Source of the DNA: Myroides odoratimimus
GTDB taxonomy: Bacteria > Bacteroidota > Bacteroidia > Flavobacteriales > Flavobacteriaceae
DNA: 64,000 nt
Reading direction: 5' to 3'
Assembly (NCBI RefSeq): GCF_030326305.1
Contig: NZ_JACAKB010000005.1
Span: forward strand, 142,777-206,776
Shown one piece after another: positions 28,445 to 37,153 of this stretch; positions within the stretch are counted from its first letter, which is position 1; the number at the start of each line of letters is the position of its first letter. A model generated the notes under the pieces. That model was given only the letters and a program-made list of their open reading frames with translations, did no database searches and was not told the DNA's origin. A program made the position numbers and the translations under genes.

Positions 28445-28473
28445 TAAAAAAGCCAGTCATAAGACTGGCTTTT
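28445..28473 (-). terminator. Terminator of tRNA-Asn copy 1
   Basis: An 11-bp stem (28448-28458 with 28463-28473) with loop ATAA, six bases beyond the tRNA 3' end, with U residues following in the leftward RNA. Confidence 0.85.
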
Positions 28474-28479
28474 GTTTTG

Positions 28480-28553
28480 CTCCCCCTCTTGGGCTCGAAC
28501 CAAGGACCCTCTGATTAACAGTCAGATGCTCTAACCAACTGAGCTAAGGAGGA
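28480..28553 (-). tRNA. tRNA-Asn (GTT)
   Basis: A 74-base cloverleaf on the minus strand: acceptor stem TCCTCCT pairing with AGGGGGA (one G-U), D arm starting AGCTCAG, anticodon loop CTGTTAA giving anticodon GTT, T arm GGTTCGAGCC type, and discriminator G at 28480. CCA is not fully encoded. Identical to the second copy. Confidence 0.96.
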
Positions 28554-28580
28554 AGGTTATATTTTACCTTTATTGCACTG

Positions 28581-28588
28581 CAAATATA
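28581..28588 (-). promoter_or_regulatory. -7 promoter element of tRNA-Asn copy 1
   Basis: TATATTTG on the minus strand, 27 bases ahead of the tRNA 5' end; conserved in both copies. Confidence 0.55.
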
Positions 28589-28590
28589 TA

Positions 28591-28893
28591 CATTTTTAAT
28601 CAAATATCTCAATGTTTATAGGCTTTTTGAGCATTTTATGTCAAAAAAAATTAGCCTATAATTAAAACTATCTGATTATGAGATAGAAGTAGTATTACTT
28701 TTTTTTAAAAAAAATAACGCTACTGATTCTAAATACTACTTATCACTCTTTTTATAGCTTATAAAAAGCCTCTAACGTAATCTCAGAACAAATTGATTAG
28801 ACTATTCTGATATCGCTAAAAAATTCAGGTACCAAATCTAATTAAAAAACATGCTAATAGTAGACAGTAAAAATATAAATAGATTCAAAATAC
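28591..28893. other. Spacer between the two tRNA-Asn units
   Basis: About 300 AT-rich bases in which I see no gene, repeat or hairpin of note. Confidence 0.5.
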
Positions 28894-28919
28894 AAAAGCC
28901 AGTCATAAGACTGGCTTTT
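28894..28919 (-). terminator. Terminator of tRNA-Asn copy 2
   Basis: Same hairpin as at 28448-28473 (8-bp GC-containing stem extended by A-U pairs). Confidence 0.85.
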
Positions 28920-28925
28920 GTTTTG

Positions 28926-28999
28926 CTCCCCCTCTTGGGCTCGAACCAAGGACCCTCTGATTAACAGTCAGATGCTCTAACCAACTGAGCTAAGGAGGA
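28926..28999 (-). tRNA. tRNA-Asn (GTT)
   Basis: Identical in all 74 bases to the copy at 28480-28553: anticodon GTT, discriminator G at 28926, own terminator and promoter element. Confidence 0.96.
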
Positions 29000-29026
29000 A
29001 GGTTATATTTTACCTTTATTGCGGTG

Positions 29027-29034
29027 CAAATATA
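29027..29034 (-). promoter_or_regulatory. -7 promoter element of tRNA-Asn copy 2
   Basis: TATATTTG on the minus strand at the same distance from the tRNA as in copy 1. Confidence 0.55.
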
Positions 29035-29084
29035 TAACGATTTTTAGTATCTGCAAATAATTAATTTAAAAAAATAAAACTTTT

Positions 29085-29726
29085 TTATTCTTCACTTTTT
29101 AAGGTGGGAAGCCCCAGTTTATAACGGTTTGCTATTAAGCGTATTACAAATACAGATGCAGCACAGAATATTTGTGAAAAAATGATACCCACACTGAAAT
29201 AATCTAGCAAATAGTATATCATCACCCCGAATATACAGGTCAGTGCATACCACTCTTGTTTAAAAATAGCTGGAATCTCATTAATCATGATATCTCTAAC
29301 GATACCTCCTACTACTCCTGTAATAGTAGCCATAATCACTACTACCCAAAACGGATAGCCCAGAGACATGGTCTTCTCTGTACCTACAACAACAAATAAG
29401 CCTAGACCTATACTGTCAAACCATAAGAAGGTATTGTTTAGATGCACTAATTGTTTTCTAAAGACTACCACAAAGAATAATGCTAGTACAGTACACCATA
29501 CATACACACTATTCAACATCCAGAATGGCGTAACTCCCAGTAGTAAATCACGCAGAGTACCACCACCTGTAGCAGTGACAAATCCTACTACTAAGGCACC
29601 AAACCAATCTAGGCTCTTCGCTGATGCCATACGAATACCTGAAATAGCAAATGCACAAGTTCCAAAGAATTCAATAATATCTACAAAGTGCATTGTAGTC
29701 CAAAAATCAATAAATTTATCTAGCAT
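29085..29726 (-). CDS. TRIC-type cation channel family protein (UPF0126)
   Basis: The 213-residue membrane protein has about seven hydrophobic segments with an internal repeat: FFGTCAFAISGI...GGGTLRDLLLG in the first half and TGVVGGIVRDIMI in the second. The GGGxxRD motifs are characteristic of the bacterial homologues of trimeric intracellular cation channels, which conduct K+ or Na+. It begins 29 bases downstream of the aldehyde dehydrogenase gene and may be cotranscribed with it; there is no obvious functional link. Confidence 0.9.
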   Translation of the reverse strand: MLDKFIDFWTTMHFVDIIEFFGTCAFAISGIRMASAKSLDWFGALVVGFVTATGGGTLRDLLLGVTPFWMLNSVYVWCTVLALFFVVVFRKQLVHLNNTFLWFDSIGLGLFVVVGTEKTMSLGYPFWVVVIMATITGVVGGIVRDIMINEIPAIFKQEWYALTCIFGVMIYYLLDYFSVGIIFSQIFCAASVFVIRLIANRYKLGLPTLKSEE

Positions 29727-29755
29727 AACACGACAATATATGTATAAAAACCGCC

Positions 29756-31048
29756 CTATTTAATTACCACTGACTTCTTATTTACGAATGATAATAATCC
29801 TTCTTCTGCCATTTCTCTCCCTATACCAGAGAATTTATTGCCTCCGAATGGTACTCTAGGATCAGAAATGACCATTTCATTAATAAAAACAGCACCTTCA
29901 TCAAACTCGTGAATTTTAGATTTTAAGAATTCTACATCTTTACTAAACATCGCTACACCTAGTCCGAAGCGAGAATCGTTACTCATCTCTATTGCTTCAT
30001 CGAATGTATCATATCCTACGATAACCGCTAGTGGTCCAAAAGTCTCTAGCTTAAATGCAGGCATATCTGGTGTGACATCTGTAATCACAGTTGGCTCAAA
30101 CTTCGCTCCATCGCGCTTACCGCCTACTACTATCTTCGCTCCCATCTGTACAGAATCATTCATAATAGTCTCTAGTTCTATCGCTAAATCTTCTCTAGCC
30201 ATCAATCCGATACCTGTATTATGATCCATTAAATCACCGAATTTAATCTCTCTAACTGCTGCTACAAACTTATCTGTAAATTCTTTAATAATAGCATTGT
30301 GGATCAAAAATCGCTTTCCTGCTATACAGCTCTGCCCAGTATTCTGAAATCTAGCATTGATAGCCGTGGGAATAAGAGCGTCTATATCCACATCTTCTCT
30401 TACGATAAAGGCATTACTTCCTCCTAGTTCTAATACAGTAGGTTTAATTAATTCTCCTGCTTTCTTCCCTACAGAACTACCTGCTGATTCACTCCCTGTA
30501 AGAGATACCCCTTTAATAATAGGTGATTCTATGATCGCATCTACTTCTCTACCTGGTACAGTTATATTAAAGTACACTTGCTCATACCCCTCTACTCTAA
30601 AGCAGTCTTCTAATGCCTTGGCACTAAGAGGTACATTACTTGCATGCTTCACGACTACAGTATTACCCGCTAATAAAGTCGGAATAGCAAATCTAAACAC
30701 TTGCCAGAAAGGGAAATTCCAAGGCATCACTCCTAAAATGACACCTAAAGGATCATTCACCGTATAAGTCTCTGTCCAGTCTGTCTGTATAGTTCTCCCT
30801 TTTAGAATCTCTTCTCCATGCTCTATATAATAATCTATTAACCTCCCACTCTTCTCTACTTCAGCTACAGCTTGCTTAATAGGTTTATGCATATCCAATG
30901 TCATACATTTTCCATACTCCTCTACATTAGTAAGTAGGTTCTGCTTAACTTTCTGAAGATAAGCTACTCTATCACTCACTTTAAGTTTCTTCCAATTTAG
31001 AAATGCATTGTTTGCATTGTCTAAAATATCTGTTACTACTTTGTCCAT
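29756..31048 (-). CDS. NAD(P)-dependent aldehyde dehydrogenase, succinate-semialdehyde dehydrogenase-like
   Basis: The protein has the aldehyde dehydrogenase fold with [10 protein letters not shown], the catalytic glutamate in [11 protein letters not shown], the catalytic cysteine in [12 protein letters not shown] and the closing [13 protein letters not shown]. The closest group by motif is the short SSADH branch, which oxidises succinate semialdehyde from GABA or related aldehydes; substrate is inferred only. The open frame reaches back to 31126, but the first 26 residues are not family-like; the ATG at 31048 is preferred and a near-consensus promoter element TAATTTTA (31072-31079) lies just upstream. 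This gives 430 residues; the usual NPATGE opening is missing. Confidence 0.88.
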   Translation of the reverse strand: MDKVVTDILDNANNAFLNWKKLKVSDRVAYLQKVKQNLLTNVEEYGKCMTLDMHKPIKQAVAEVEKSGRLIDYYIEHGEEILKGRTIQTDWTETYTVNDPLGVILGVMPWNFPFWQVFRFAIPTLLAGNTVVVKHASNVPLSAKALEDCFRVEGYEQVYFNITVPGREVDAIIESPIIKGVSLTGSESAGSSVGKKAGELIKPTVLELGGSNAFIVREDVDIDALIPTAINARFQNTGQSCIAGKRFLIHNAIIKEFTDKFVAAVREIKFGDLMDHNTGIGLMAREDLAIELETIMNDSVQMGAKIVVGGKRDGAKFEPTVITDVTPDMPAFKLETFGPLAVIVGYDTFDEAIEMSNDSRFGLGVAMFSKDVEFLKSKIHEFDEGAVFINEMVISDPRVPFGGNKFSGIGREMAEEGLLSFVNKKSVVIK

Positions 31049-31172
31049 AGTTTGAATGTTTACATTTTCTCTAAAATTAATAATTGTTTTACAATCCTCC
31101 TTCAGCATCGAGATAAAATTTGACAACTCGGTTAAAATAACTAAATTAGTATCATCCTAAAATGAAATGACC

Positions 31173-31343
31173 ATGAGTAGAAATCAACTAATTTTTCTAA
31201 TCGGCATCGCATTATTTGCCCTGTCATTTACCTTGTTTTACTTAAATGTAATAGGCGCTCAGTTAGCTTACTTTGTGCTTCTGATATCTTTTGTTATGAT
31301 CATTAGCCCATTAGTAATCTATCTATTTAATAAGTTAAACTAA
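31173..31343 (+). CDS. Small two-helix membrane protein 1
   Basis: A 56-residue frame starting MSRNQLIFLIG (or two codons earlier at 31167) with two hydrophobic segments (about residues 5-24 and 31-50) and a lysine-asparagine tail. Not recognised. It lies between the divergent aldehyde dehydrogenase gene and a second tiny membrane-protein gene 27 bases downstream with a similar layout, so the two are probably transcribed together. The hydrophobic pattern is regular and coding appears real, though evidence is limited by length. Confidence 0.5.
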   Translation: MSRNQLIFLIGIALFALSFTLFYLNVIGAQLAYFVLLISFVMIISPLVIYLFNKLN

Positions 31344-31370
31344 AGTTTTACTTTTGTCAAAAAAACAAAG

Positions 31371-31544
31371 ATGGATAAAAATGTAAAGTTATTGCTCTTA
31401 GGGGCTTTCCTTTTTATAATCACTATAGTACTTCGTTCTATGACAGCTATCAGTAGTAGCGTTATCTTAGCATTAGCTATAATATCGCTAGTCATCGTAG
31501 TAGTACCACTGTATAAACTAGTCTTTAAAAAACTACGCAAATAA
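31371..31544 (+). CDS. Small two-helix membrane protein 2
   Basis: A 57-residue frame beginning MDKNVKLLLLGAFLFIITIV, a short turn near residues 22-29, a second hydrophobic segment to residue 50 and the basic end KLVFKKLRK. The plan (basic start, two helices, basic end) is like that of its upstream neighbour. An equally long frame on the other strand is only its shadow. A hairpin shared with the convergent next gene follows the stop. Confidence 0.55.
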   Translation: MDKNVKLLLLGAFLFIITIVLRSMTAISSSVILALAIISLVIVVVPLYKLVFKKLRK

Positions 31545-31567
31545 AAAAGCCAGTTTATAGCTGGCTT
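31543..31567. terminator. Bidirectional terminator overlapping two stop codons
   Basis: A 7-bp stem (31547-31553 with 31561-31567) lying between, and partly inside, the ends of convergent small genes; A-run on the left. Confidence 0.65.
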
Positions 31568-31752
31568 ACTTTTTTATCTTTATTTCCTACTAACAGATAG
31601 GCTATAGCGCCTAATACTGGAGCGAATATAATGATGAGGCACCATATCACCTTATAATTAAATTCTAACGTTGATCTTCCTACTTTATACAAGCTATAAA
31701 TTATTAGCCCAATAAGTGAAAGTAAGAAAAACTGCCAAACATAAAGAATCAT
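31555..31752 (-). CDS. PLDc_N-domain small membrane protein
   Basis: The 65-residue protein has two membrane helices and the block YKVIWCLIIIFAPVLGAIAYLLVG, the signature of the PLDc_N domain, named from the N-terminus of phospholipase D-like cardiolipin synthases but commonly found alone in Bacteroidota. There is no catalytic part, so no enzymatic role is expected. The stop codon lies inside a shared terminator hairpin. Confidence 0.8.
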   Translation of the reverse strand: MILYVWQFFLLSLIGLIIYSLYKVGRSTLEFNYKVIWCLIIIFAPVLGAIAYLLVGNKDKKVSQL

Positions 31753-31819
31753 TTTATTATTATGTAGTTTAGTTATATATCACAAAGAACTTTTCTTTCT
31801 ATACTAAAAGCTAAAGTAC

Positions 31820-31844
31820 AAAAAAAGCCAGCTATAAGCTGGCT
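31820..31844 (-). terminator. Terminator of the threonine dehydrogenase-like gene
   Basis: A hairpin of about 8 bp (31826-31833 with 31837-31844, small loop) ending in seven U residues leftward. Confidence 0.75.
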
Positions 31845-31863
31845 CCTCAGAATATTTAAAGTT

Positions 31864-32817
31864 CTATTTCTTTAATTCTCTTGTCAAGTTTTCTAACATT
31901 ACTTCTGTCATAGAAGATAAGTCATACTTATGATTCCATCCCCAGTCTTGCTGTGCAGAAGTATCATCTATACTCGCTGGCCAGCTATCAGCGATAGCCT
32001 GTCTAAAGTCTGGATTATACTCTATCGTAAAGTCAGGGATATGCTTCGTAATCTCAGCTGCTATCTCTTCTGGCGTGAATGAGATACCTCCTAAATTATA
32101 AGAAGAACGAATCTTCACATCTTCTTTCTTCGCTTGCATAATACCTACAGTTGCATTCAGTGCGTCTTCCATATACATCATCGGAAGAGCTGATCCCTCA
32201 GATAAGAAACAGTTATAATGTTTATCTTCGATCGCCTTATAGAAAATATCAACTGCGTAATCTGTAGTACCACCACCTGGAGGTGTAGTCCAAGAGATTA
32301 ACCCAGGGTAACGGATACTGCGTACATCTACTCCAAATTTGTTATAGTAGTACTCACACCAGCGCTCTCCAGTCTGCTTAGAAATACCATATACTGTACT
32401 TGGCTCCATCACAGTATACTGAGGTGTGTTATGTCTAGGTGTAGTAGGGCCAAAAACAGCTATTGATGATGGCCAGAATATCTTTTTAATTTTACCTTCT
32501 TTAGCAAGGTTTAATACGTGGAACAACGAGTTCATATTTAAGTCCCAAGCAAAAGCTGGGTTTTTCTCTGCAGTTGCTGATAACAATGCAGCCATTAAAT
32601 AAACTTCCTCTACTTGATGTTTTTCTATAACTGCCGCAACAGCGTCAAACTCCATAGCATTTAATGTCTCGAAAGGTCCAGAACTCATAAGAGCTTCATT
32701 TCCTTCTCTAATATCAGAAGCAATAACATTCTCACTTCCATAAACATCTCTTAATTTAAGCGTTAGCTCAGAACCTATCTGTCCGCAAGCTCCGATTATA
32801 AGAATTTTGGTTCCCAT
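31864..32817 (-). CDS. NAD-dependent epimerase/dehydratase-like SDR, probable L-threonine 3-dehydrogenase
   Basis: An extended SDR with the NAD-binding motif GACGQIGSEL near the N-terminus and the catalytic YGISK. The overall sequence resembles the UDP-galactose-epimerase-like L-threonine 3-dehydrogenases known from psychrophilic flavobacteria (Flavobacterium frigidimaris type), including SSIAVFGP, ISWTTPPGGGTTDYAVDIFY and LPMMYMEDAL. Such enzymes oxidise L-threonine to 2-amino-3-ketobutyrate. A KBL partner gene is not in the window. The frame runs to 32841, but the -7 element overlaps that codon, so the ATG at 32817 (317 residues) is the start. Confidence 0.85.
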   Translation of the reverse strand: MGTKILIIGACGQIGSELTLKLRDVYGSENVIASDIREGNEALMSSGPFETLNAMEFDAVAAVIEKHQVEEVYLMAALLSATAEKNPAFAWDLNMNSLFHVLNLAKEGKIKKIFWPSSIAVFGPTTPRHNTPQYTVMEPSTVYGISKQTGERWCEYYYNKFGVDVRSIRYPGLISWTTPPGGGTTDYAVDIFYKAIEDKHYNCFLSEGSALPMMYMEDALNATVGIMQAKKEDVKIRSSYNLGGISFTPEEIAAEITKHIPDFTIEYNPDFRQAIADSWPASIDDTSAQQDWGWNHKYDLSSMTEVMLENLTRELKK

Positions 32818-32840
32818 TGTTTGTGTATTTAAAAAGTACA

Positions 32841-32848
32841 CAAATATA
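32841..32848 (-). promoter_or_regulatory. -7 promoter element of the threonine dehydrogenase-like gene
   Basis: TATATTTG on the minus strand, 23 bases upstream of the ATG at 32817; it covers the alternative upstream ATG, which decides the start. Confidence 0.6.
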
Positions 32849-32954
32849 GTTTAAGTCCCTTTACAAATCAATTTTCATCATCAACATTCCAATAACTTTA
32901 TAACTTATATAACAATCTGACAATCTAAGTGGTATAAAATAGCACAGAACTTTG

Positions 32955-32962
32955 TAAATTTG
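32955..32962 (+). promoter_or_regulatory. -7 promoter element of the lipoprotein-mfd unit
   Basis: TAAATTTG, exact match, 20 bases upstream of the lipoprotein ATG. Confidence 0.55.
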
Positions 32963-32982
32963 ACCTCTAAAACTTAAGAACA

Positions 32983-33582
32983 ATGAAAAGCAACTTATAT
33001 ATACTTTTACCTCTTTTATTCTTAGTATCTATCATATCATTCTCATGTAAAGACGAAGAGAAATTTGTGAAAGAACAAGAATTAAAAATAGCGCAACACA
33101 ATGATAGTGTGTATGACTATCTAACGAAGAACTGGAATCTACGTGTTCCTGCAGCTTCTGCAGAGTTAGGCGTTATCCTAAAAGACTGGAAGCCTTGGCA
33201 AGAGTTTGTGCAAGAGGTAAGTTTAAAACCTGTATCTACTATAGGGGCTTTTCAGAAGAGAGCTAATAGACTATCAGAATTGCTACAAAGCCTTACTTAT
33301 CAACAGTATCCAAAAGAATTAGATTTGCCGGATATCAAATCTAGAATGGCACTGTTACAAACTTCTCTAAATAACTTAAATATGTTCTTAGAAGTGACGC
33401 CGATAAGTATAGAAAAGTTGGATCAAAATCTGAAACATACTAACACTGCGCTAAGATTACTTCTAGCTCAGATGGATGAAAACATTGTCAAAGCAAAATT
33501 ACCACAAGAAGAAGGTGAGGCTGAAATGCTAGAGGCTATTAACGAAGAAAGAAGGGCTAATCCAACACCAGAAAACGAATAG
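32983..33582 (+). CDS. Unknown helical lipoprotein upstream of mfd
   Basis: The 199-residue product has a lipoprotein signal peptide (IISFSCKDEE, cysteine at residue 22) and a mature part that is almost all helix, with heptad-like leucines in LQTSLNNLNMFLEV and LDQNLKHTNTALRLLLAQMDE, so a helical bundle or coiled coil at the envelope is likely. The C-terminus is acidic and proline-containing. I do not recognise a domain. It stands 3 bases before mfd and must be transcribed with it, although one product is in the envelope and the other in the cytoplasm. Confidence 0.75.
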   Translation: MKSNLYILLPLLFLVSIISFSCKDEEKFVKEQELKIAQHNDSVYDYLTKNWNLRVPAASAELGVILKDWKPWQEFVQEVSLKPVSTIGAFQKRANRLSELLQSLTYQQYPKELDLPDIKSRMALLQTSLNNLNMFLEVTPISIEKLDQNLKHTNTALRLLLAQMDENIVKAKLPQEEGEAEMLEAINEERRANPTPENE

Positions 33583-33585
33583 AGC

Positions 33586-36500
33586 ATGGATATTAAACAA
33601 CGCTTTCAAGAGTCTTCAAAAACAAAACAACTCCTCCAAAACCTACAGTCTAGAGGTAATAAAATATATCTAAAAGGATTAATAGGCTCGGCTATCTCAT
33701 TTCAGATAGAAGCCTTATTCCGAGAAGCTGATGCTCCTTTTTTATTAATCTTTAATGATAAAGAAGAAGCTGCTTATTACCTAAACGATTTAGAAACACT
33801 AGTAAATAAAACTGATGTTCTCTTTTATCCAGGTTCTTATAGAAGGCCTTATCAGATAGAAGAAACGGATAATGCTAATGTACTACTACGCGCAGAAGTA
33901 TTGAATAGGATTAGTTCTCGTAAGAAGCCAGCTATCATTGTATCTTATACAGAGGCTATATTCGAAAAAGTGGTTACTAAAAAGGTATTAGAAAAGAATA
34001 CACTTAAAGTACAACAAGGAGATAAACTATCTATAGACTACATCAATGAGGTTTTGTTTGAATACAATTTTAAACGAGTTGATTTCGTAGCTGAACCGGG
34101 AGAGTTCTCTGTTAGAGGAGGGATTATAGACGTATTCTCTTTCTCTAATGACAATCCGTATCGTATAGAGTTCTTTGGAGACGAAATAGATAGTATCCGT
34201 ACCTTCGACGTAGAAACTCAGTTATCTGTAGATAAACAAAAGAAAATCACTATCATTCCCAACGTAGAGAACAAGTTCTCTGCAGAGGTAAGAGAGAGTT
34301 TCTTAGACTATATCTCTGAGAAGACTATTGTACTAACGCAGCATACTGCTATGACAGTAGAACAGCTAGACCGTCAATTCGATAGGGCTGTAGATACCTT
34401 CTCTAAGCTAAATAAAGATTTAAAGCACAAGGAACCAAAAGATATGTTCTTAGACGGACAATCTTTCTTACATAAGTTAGCGCTATTTACGCTACTGGAG
34501 CTAAATGATACCAAACTGATGGATGTCAATAAGACAGTTGAGTTTCACATCAAACCTCAGCCTTCGTTTAACAAACAGTTTGACTTACTAGCTCGTAACC
34601 TGAATGACAATACAGACAATGGGTTCTATAACTACCTATTCTGCTCTAATGAGAATCAGGCTAAGCGTTTCAAAGATATATTTGAATCTCTTAAAGAAGA
34701 TGACAATCACAAGGTAGTACAATCGTTCAAGACGATCGTAATGCCAATCTTCGAAGGGTTTATCGATGAGGAGAAGCAAATCGTCTGTTATACTGACCAT
34801 CAAATCTTCGAACGCTATCACAAGTTTAGTATCAAGAATGGGTATACTAAAAAGCAAACGATCACACTAAAAGAGCTAAACTCTCTTTCGGTAGGTGATT
34901 ACGTAACGCACATAGATCATGGTATCGGTAAGTTCGGAGGGTTACAAAAAATACAAGTAGAAGGAAAAACACAAGAGGCTATCAAGCTAGTATATGCTGA
35001 TAATGATATCGTCTATGTAAGTATTCACTCTCTACACAAAATATCAAAATACAATGGTAAAGATGGGGCTGTACCTAAGATCCATAAATTAGGTTCGGCT
35101 GCATGGAAAACCTTGAAGAATAAAACGAAGGCTCGTGTAAAGCACATTGCCTTTAACCTTATTCAACTATATGCAAAACGCCGTTTACAGAAAGGGTTCC
35201 AATGTGCTCCTGATAGCTATTTACAACATGAGCTAGAAAGTTCGTTTATCTATGAAGACACTCCTGATCAGCTAAAAGCGACACAAGAGGTAAAGGCGGA
35301 TATGGAACAAGAAAGACCAATGGATCGCTTGGTATGTGGGGATGTAGGCTTCGGGAAGACTGAAGTAGCTATTAGAGCAGCCTTTAAAATGGTCGATAAT
35401 GGCAAACAAGTAGCTGTACTAGTCCCTACGACTATCCTAGCCTTCCAGCATTATCAGACTTTCACAGAACGTCTAAAAGACATGCCTGTACGCGTGTCTT
35501 ATATCAACAGGTTTAGAACTGCTAAACAAAAAGCAGAGATACTTAAAGACCTAGAAGCTGGAAAGATAGATATCCTTATCGGTACACATCAGTTAGTGAA
35601 TAAAGGCATTGTGTTTAAAGACCTAGGGTTATTAATTATAGATGAAGAACAAAAATTCGGAGTAGCTGTAAAAGATAAGTTGAAAACGATATCAGAGAAT
35701 GTAGATACGCTGACACTTACTGCTACACCTATCCCACGTACACTACAGTTCTCTCTGATGGCAGCACGTGACTTATCTGTGATAAGTACTCCGCCTCCTA
35801 ATAGATATCCTATCGAGACGAATGTGGTAGGATTTAATGAAGAGGTGATTAGAGATGCTGTGTCTTATGAGATAGAGCGAGGTGGTCAGGTCTACTTCAT
35901 CAATAATCGTATAGAGAATATTAGAGAAGTAGCAGGTATGATACAACGTCTAGTCCCTGATGCTAAAGTGGGTATCGGCCATGGTCAGATGGATGGTAAA
36001 AAGCTAGAAGAACTTATGCTTGCGTTTATGAATGGGGAGTTCGATGTACTCATTGCTACTACCATTATCGAGAGTGGATTAGATGTACCTAATGCCAATA
36101 CCATATTAATTAATAACGCTAATAACTTCGGGCTATCTGACTTACATCAGATGAGAGGTCGTGTAGGTCGAAGTAATAAAAAAGCATTCTGTTACTTTAT
36201 TTGTCCTCCTTATTCTGTTATGACAGAAGAAGCGAGAAAGAGAATACAGGCACTAGAACAGTTTAGCGACTTAGGTAGTGGTCTAAACATCGCTATGAAA
36301 GACTTAGAGATCAGAGGGGCTGGTGATATCTTAGGAGGTGAACAGAGTGGTTTCATCAATGAAATAGGATTCGAGACGTATCAAAAGATCATGCAAGAGG
36401 CTATCGAAGAGCTTAAGGCAAATGAATTTAAAGACTTATACGAAGAAGAGAATAAAGAAGAAAATAAGGTATTCGTAAAAGATACTCAGATAGATACTGA

Positions 36501-36948
36501 CTTCGAAATATTGTTCCCTGATGAGTATATCAATAATATCACAGAGCGACTAAACTTGTATAACGAACTGAGCTTAATAACGAATGAAGAAGTCTTGCAG
36601 CAGTATGAACAACGATTAATAGATCGATTCGGCGCACTGCCACGTCAGGCTATTGCTTTATTAAATAGCTTGCGTATCAAATGGCATGCTGCTAATATGG
36701 GAATAGAAAAGATCGTGATGAAACAAGGAAAGATGATTTGTTACTTCTTAGGAGATCAACAGTCAGACTTCTATCAATCTGCTAAGTTTAGAAAGGTACT
36801 AATCTTTGTTCAACACCGTTCTAATATCTGTGAAATGAAAGAGAAACAGACAAAGAATGGATTAAGGCTCTTACTTACTTTTAAAAATGTAAAGTCTATC
36901 AAACAAGGTTTAGAATACATTGAACTTTTAGATTCAGCTGAAGCTTAA
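33586..36948 (+). CDS. mfd: Transcription-repair coupling factor Mfd
   Basis: Mfd removes RNA polymerase stalled at DNA lesions and recruits UvrA. The 1120-residue protein has the UvrB-like N-terminal region (YPGSYRRPYQIEETDN, GEFSVRGGIIDVFSF), the RNA-polymerase-interacting domain (about 480-560, VGDYVTHIDHGIGKFGGL), the RecG-like translocase with Walker A VGFGKTEVA, the DEEQ box, LTATPIPRTL and QMRGRVGRS, and the C-terminal TRCF domain. All parts are present in normal order. It lies 3 bases after the lipoprotein gene. Confidence 0.98.
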   Translation: MDIKQRFQESSKTKQLLQNLQSRGNKIYLKGLIGSAISFQIEALFREADAPFLLIFNDKEEAAYYLNDLETLVNKTDVLFYPGSYRRPYQIEETDNANVLLRAEVLNRISSRKKPAIIVSYTEAIFEKVVTKKVLEKNTLKVQQGDKLSIDYINEVLFEYNFKRVDFVAEPGEFSVRGGIIDVFSFSNDNPYRIEFFGDEIDSIRTFDVETQLSVDKQKKITIIPNVENKFSAEVRESFLDYISEKTIVLTQHTAMTVEQLDRQFDRAVDTFSKLNKDLKHKEPKDMFLDGQSFLHKLALFTLLELNDTKLMDVNKTVEFHIKPQPSFNKQFDLLARNLNDNTDNGFYNYLFCSNENQAKRFKDIFESLKEDDNHKVVQSFKTIVMPIFEGFIDEEKQIVCYTDHQIFERYHKFSIKNGYTKKQTITLKELNSLSVGDYVTHIDHGIGKFGGLQKIQVEGKTQEAIKLVYADNDIVYVSIHSLHKISKYNGKDGAVPKIHKLGSAAWKTLKNKTKARVKHIAFNLIQLYAKRRLQKGFQCAPDSYLQHELESSFIYEDTPDQLKATQEVKADMEQERPMDRLVCGDVGFGKTEVAIRAAFKMVDNGKQVAVLVPTTILAFQHYQTFTERLKDMPVRVSYINRFRTAKQKAEILKDLEAGKIDILIGTHQLVNKGIVFKDLGLLIIDEEQKFGVAVKDKLKTISENVDTLTLTATPIPRTLQFSLMAARDLSVISTPPPNRYPIETNVVGFNEEVIRDAVSYEIERGGQVYFINNRIENIREVAGMIQRLVPDAKVGIGHGQMDGKKLEELMLAFMNGEFDVLIATTIIESGLDVPNANTILINNANNFGLSDLHQMRGRVGRSNKKAFCYFICPPYSVMTEEARKRIQALEQFSDLGSGLNIAMKDLEIRGAGDILGGEQSGFINEIGFETYQKIMQEAIEELKANEFKDLYEEENKEENKVFVKDTQIDTDFEILFPDEYINNITERLNLYNELSLITNEEVLQQYEQRLIDRFGALPRQAIALLNSLRIKWHAANMGIEKIVMKQGKMICYFLGDQQSDFYQSAKFRKVLIFVQHRSNICEMKEKQTKNGLRLLLTFKNVKSIKQGLEYIELLDSAEA

Positions 36949-36960
36949 CATAAACTTATA

Positions 36961-36989
36961 ACGCCTGATATTGTATTAATATCAGGCGT
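36961..36989 (+). terminator. Hairpin after mfd
   Basis: A perfect 12-bp stem (36961-36972 with 36978-36989) 13 bases after the stop. It has no strong T-run, so termination may be partial. Confidence 0.65.
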
Positions 36990-37094
36990 TCCTATATAAT
37001 CTATAATCAAAATCGAATAGAAGCATTTACAGTCATTAATCTTATTCTGATACAATAAGTTACTGCACACAGCTAATTCTCTCTGTAATAAAAG

Positions 37095-37130
37095 AAAAAG
37101 GAGCTTTGCACATTAGTGCAAAGCTCCTTT
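37095..37130 (-). terminator. Terminator of the M16 peptidase gene
   Basis: A perfect 15-bp stem (37097-37111 with 37116-37130), loop ATTA, running leftward into U residues. Confidence 0.88.
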
Positions 37131-37153
37131 AGTATATAATTTAAAACTTACTA

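Larger units (their letters stand above)
27865..28447. other. Gene-free stretch between the VOC gene and tRNA-Asn
   Basis: No protein gene is visible in these 580 bases. It contains a hairpin terminator at 28012-28050 and the 83-bp element of 11-bp units at 28162-28244, each listed separately. The remainder is AT-rich with no feature I can support. Confidence 0.6.
28448..28590. repeat. 143-bp direct repeat holding tRNA-Asn, copy 1
   Basis: Matches 28894-29036 without gaps and with two mismatches (28577 and 28578). It spans terminator, tRNA and promoter element, so the whole transcription unit was duplicated. Confidence 0.9.
28894..29036. repeat. 143-bp direct repeat holding tRNA-Asn, copy 2
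   Basis: Second copy of the promoter-tRNA-terminator unit, 446 bases to the right of the first, same orientation. Confidence 0.9.

Noticed and set aside
29756-31126. Longer start (31126) for the aldehyde dehydrogenase
   Set aside because: The extra 26 residues are not family-like and a near-consensus promoter element lies within them.
31340-31540. 66-codon leftward frame opposite the second tiny membrane-protein gene
   Set aside because: It lies fully antisense to a frame with a much more regular two-helix pattern and basic ends, so it is taken as a shadow.
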